From Halocafeteria seosinensis (lineage: Eukaryota; Sar; Bigyra; Bicosoecida): 19,257 bases of DNA. The stretch lies in NCBI GenBank assembly GCA_001687465.1, contig LVLI01000254.1, positions 1 to 19,257 on the forward strand, in the 5' to 3' direction. Positions within the stretch are counted from its first letter, which is position 1, and every line of letters begins with the position of its first letter. The position numbers and the translations under genes are program-made. Shown here piece by piece: positions 17,701-19,257 of the stretch. Under the pieces are notes generated by a model. The model ran no database searches, was not told the DNA's origin, and saw only the letters and a program-made list of their open reading frames with translations.

Positions 17701-19257
17701 ACATTTACGTGAATGAGAATATGTTTGTGTTCAGCAGACCCTTCCACGGGATGTGAACTCGATGGGGAAGGTGGGTTTCTCAAGCTCCACGCGTCAGTCC
17801 AGAAGCCGATCTTGCCTTCAAATGTTCCTGAACCTCTTGGATGAACAGTTAAGTGTAGATATGCACGTGAGTCTCCTTTTACGAAAGTTGGAGCCGAGAC
17901 ATGTAACCACATGAATTTACTGCCTTCGAGTTCTGCAGTATGGTTGTTTGAAACATTAACATTTACACCCGCTCTGTGAGATCCCAAATTATATAGAACT
18001 ACGCTCCTTGTCGCTTCCGCCTCTGTCAAGCCCATGGTAATGTTTACTTGAGTCGTCTCCACTAGAAGATCGCCTTCGCTTATCCTCAAAGCGACCGCTA
18101 CAGGGATCGTGTGCACTAATCGCCACTTGCTAGTGAAGAATAAGAAGTCTATTTTTCCAAGAGTAACTCCTGCGGAGACACCAGCGGTGGAAAAGGTAAC
18201 CAAAACCAATGATTGGTTAGCAGAGTCTCCGAGTCTGAATCTTGAGACATTCACCACCTCATTCAGAGTGGAAGATACTCTCCACCGCCAGAGAGCAAAT
18301 GGGCCAGGGGAAACAGCGATGCTGCGGGAGACATGGAGCGCAGTAAACGCATTACGATAACGTGCCACCTCTAGCGTCCCCGGTTCTACAGACGCGCTGC
18401 CTGCGGGACTCCGCCCTCCTGAAGCCGCTGCAGCGATACAGACGCTTTGATTACTATTAGGCACCTCGTGTATGCTACATTCCTGGCAAACGCTATCTGT
18501 CAAGCTAGCAACCTGTCGAGGTTTACAGTTAACGCAGCCGCTCTGGATCGTATTTGGCACCATACCAACAGGGCAAACAGTACACTTCGCACTCCTAAGG
18601 ACGGAAATTTCGTGTGCCACACAGGGTAAGCACGAATCATGAAGTTCACTCGGAACACTACCTTCACCGCATATGCTACAGGTTGGGTCCTTCACGTCTG
18701 AGACTTCATATGGCTCACATGTACTACAGGCTGACTGGTCAGCATTTGGGGCCGCCCCCTTCATACATCGTCTGCAAGTACTCTCGTATGCCGTCGCGAT
18801 TTCGAAATCACGACAGTGAACACACTTTCCTTGCAGCTCCGCAGGAATCTTCCCGACACTACAAGAGTGACACTGATCGTCTTCTTTACCCGAATACTCA
18901 TAAGACTTGCAAGATTGACATCCACTTTGATCGTCTACAGGAATCTTCACGACACTACAAGAGCGACACTGATCGTCTTCTTTACCCGAATACTCATAAG
19001 ACTTGCAAGATGTACATCCACTTTGATCGTCTACAGGAATCTCGCCGACACTACAAGAGCGACACTGATCGTCTTCTTTACCGGAATACTCATAAGACTT
19101 GCAAGATTGACATCCACTTTGATCGTCTACAGGAATCTCGCCGACACTACAAGAGCGACACTGATCGTCTTCTTTACCCGAATACTCATAAGACTTGCAA
19201 GATTGACATCCACTTTGATCATCTACAGGAATCTTCCCGACACTACAAGGGTGACAC
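14775..19257 (-). CDS. Large Cys-rich ephrin-receptor-like multi-pass membrane protein, 5'-incomplete
   Basis: Open from the right edge (first full codon at 19256) to the stop at 14775: 1493 residues visible, no intron, N-terminus and signal peptide outside the window. Residues 1 to ~260 are CxxC modules spaced every 16 residues (GCC2/GCC3, ephrin-receptor-like). Then comes a long beta-rich ectodomain with many N-x-S/T sites (NVSR, NQSL, NITM, NNHT, NATN, NTTE). Near 785 is a filamin-like end, LDVKVGEKSLRGSPLNI. A second Cys cluster (about 800-965) includes an EGF-like CQEGYTGVLCGGC. TM1 is about 967-987 (VIAGFLACFVFLLLLG), followed by roughly seven more hydrophobic segments to ~1385 including RKVLLLLVAVFIYAP and the polar TIRPYRHHLLNSLE, then a basic ~108-residue tail. 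The Arg-Pro-Tyr/Asn-x-x-Glu pattern recalls fungal TRP-like channels, but that is weak. No kinase domain is present. Likely a surface receptor, adhesion or channel-like protein. Confidence 0.85.
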   Translation of the reverse strand, partial: CHPCSVGKIPVDDQSGCQSCKSYEYSGKEDDQCRSCSVGEIPVDDQSGCQSCKSYEYSGKEDDQCRSCSVGEIPVDDQSGCTSCKSYEYSGKEDDQCRSCSVVKIPVDDQSGCQSCKSYEYSGKEDDQCHSCSVGKIPAELQGKCVHCRDFEIATAYESTCRRCMKGAAPNADQSACSTCEPYEVSDVKDPTCSICGEGSVPSELHDSCLPCVAHEISVLRSAKCTVCPVGMVPNTIQSGCVNCKPRQVASLTDSVCQECSIHEVPNSNQSVCIAAAASGGRSPAGSASVEPGTLEVARYRNAFTALHVSRSIAVSPGPFALWRWRVSSTLNEVVNVSRFRLGDSANQSLVLVTFSTAGVSAGVTLGKIDFLFFTSKWRLVHTIPVAVALRISEGDLLVETTQVNITMGLTEAEATRSVVLYNLGSHRAGVNVNVSNNHTAELEGSKFMWLHVSAPTFVKGDSRAYLHLTVHPRGSGTFEGKIGFWTDAWSLRNPPSPSSSHPVEGSAEHKHILIHVNVRTTPIFTCVPSPNEILFSPHDVKDIRMSVVNVEPGPLRAVLTDFSLFVSNATNKIPTKKAGIRLPLEAIKSLSTSMLRLTPWAAVTPTEFFFAEGETKELVLSVSYTNHRLPLSFGCTLELADVVPSSISVRFAISTSKVGNTYPDPVEQFLPLHFEPGYATARSSYLLVGNVTARIGSNISGKVVLLDSFGFGPAHAVYFPSLSKANANTTEPPFTIEFASPMNVLPFDFRPHIKLSKGNTVTSFRFQLVFKLVGEAVLDVKVGEKSLRGSPLNITSLPVDCPEEQTPDQSGTECLCKEGSFYASDLQTCEPCRQGRFQPRATKTEFCRPCPQNYFSLERASNCHPCPEFGVRCRNGVLRMLPGHWCKECNMPITSKPKASEVVARIISGEPVKFHKCKPTDACVVNQSAFQVNCQEGYTGVLCGGCAREHVKLLDGRCVKCSAEKRNAVIAGFLACFVFLLLLGITAHSSRNSGREKENGEREDPLIGFFRNPLHGTNERWKTVQVDEHRSQLNDSEAVHLTMLRNEHNEQNTQWESFKKLLLMFIDYLQIVSAIGQMQISPFSGPLKWLNSAAQAATMNPSNVAPVRCATNTSASEISVAVMISPYALSIFLFVLHALAEMINARTNFRCRRWVMDSSYSMVLVLNLVHKTVTDVTLRSVDVHPEKIQSSVRAAIDVTIEAKSEEFRRMEIVGTISLAVFVVGWSLMIPCILLWWHSRARTMTNYKEFIKFVGGFRVIHSGYIWEGIILLRKVLLLLVAVFIYAPSKQMVGSCLIILGSYGILGTIRPYRHHLLNSLEGLMLFVAAVNCYVGLLLFPFSVHIQSITTVEETALRFLLVALHVLLFCTFSLVLLTLTPGAAEKGKNLLASTLTRVWGQLRSCRCQCRRAVETEASKRRRLEGAEQFALSLNPLAGLPRTRTKELPNLPASRSDHSHTLAKESIQVLSRPSYARVEMKGTRPVTKVRARRYRR
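18855..19257 (-). repeat. 96-bp coding tandem repeat, four full copies plus a partial
   Basis: Copies start at 18855, 18951, 19047, 19143 and 19239, exactly 96 bases apart, with only a few substitutions between copies and no indels. Each encodes 32 residues holding two CxxC pairs (DDQSGCQSCKSYEYSGKEDD and the next half). The array continues beyond the window. The neighbouring units towards the C-terminus (to about 18450) keep the 32-residue length and Cys spacing but have lost nucleotide similarity. Confidence 0.97.

Noticed and set aside
14775-18950. Membrane protein beginning at 18950
   Set aside because: That codon is GTG inside a repeat unit; the frame stays open to the window edge, so the gene is simply 5'-incomplete.
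18855-19257. CRISPR-like array
   Set aside because: Repeats are head-to-tail with no variable spacers, and they are in frame and coding.
14775-19257. Receptor tyrosine kinase, suggested by ephrin-receptor-like modules
   Set aside because: No kinase motifs (glycine loop, HRD, DFG) occur; the C-terminus is multi-pass membrane sequence and a short basic tail.

Overview
The window is nuclear DNA of a eukaryote, most likely a flagellated or ciliated protist. Two genes are cut by many very short GT-AG introns (59-84 nt). One gene encodes a radial-spoke-head-10-like MORN protein, which points to a motile axoneme. A large Cys-rich, ephrin-receptor-like multi-pass membrane protein of a kind common in protists is also present. 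A stramenopile or alveolate would fit, but the sequence alone does not settle the lineage.

Layout. Positions 1-1208 (minus strand) hold a wrecked non-LTR retrotransposon: a zinc-finger N-terminus and the first part of a reverse transcriptase (with a frameshift), then an AT-rich block where the RT core should be, then the end of an RNase H domain running into a chromodomain at the window edge. Positions 1209-2534 are mostly non-coding, with a (TG)13 tract and a decayed minus-strand reading frame that may be more of the same element. Positions 2535-5698 (+) are a ten-exon threonyl-tRNA synthetase gene with a possible mitochondrial presequence and an internal start for a cytosolic form. Positions 6467-7786 (+) are a six-exon FCP1/SCP-type (NIF) HAD phosphatase gene that I assembled from splice sites; its long N-terminal part lies in small exons. 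Positions 8615-12490 (+) are an intronless RSPH10-like gene.

Positions 12911-14643 are rearranged. A minus-strand three-exon gene fragment of unknown family abuts a second, frameshifted copy of the last 1.2 kb of the RSPH10-like gene (13475-14643, +). The two copies differ by roughly 8% in the first 170 bases but are identical over a 194-bp block, which suggests gene conversion. From 14775 to the right edge (minus strand) runs an intronless, 5'-incomplete gene for a membrane protein: CxxC modules every 16 residues, a long N-glycosylated ectodomain, a filamin-like segment, a second Cys-rich/EGF-like cluster, several membrane spans and a basic tail. Its first visible 400 bases are a nearly perfect 96-bp tandem repeat.

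The genes do not form a pathway. The RSPH10-like protein, and possibly the large membrane protein, could belong to the flagellum or cell surface; the synthetase and phosphatase are housekeeping or regulatory. The most unusual items are the RNase H-chromodomain retroelement remnant, the partial RSPH10 duplication with its conversion tract, and the sharply homogenised CxxC repeat array.
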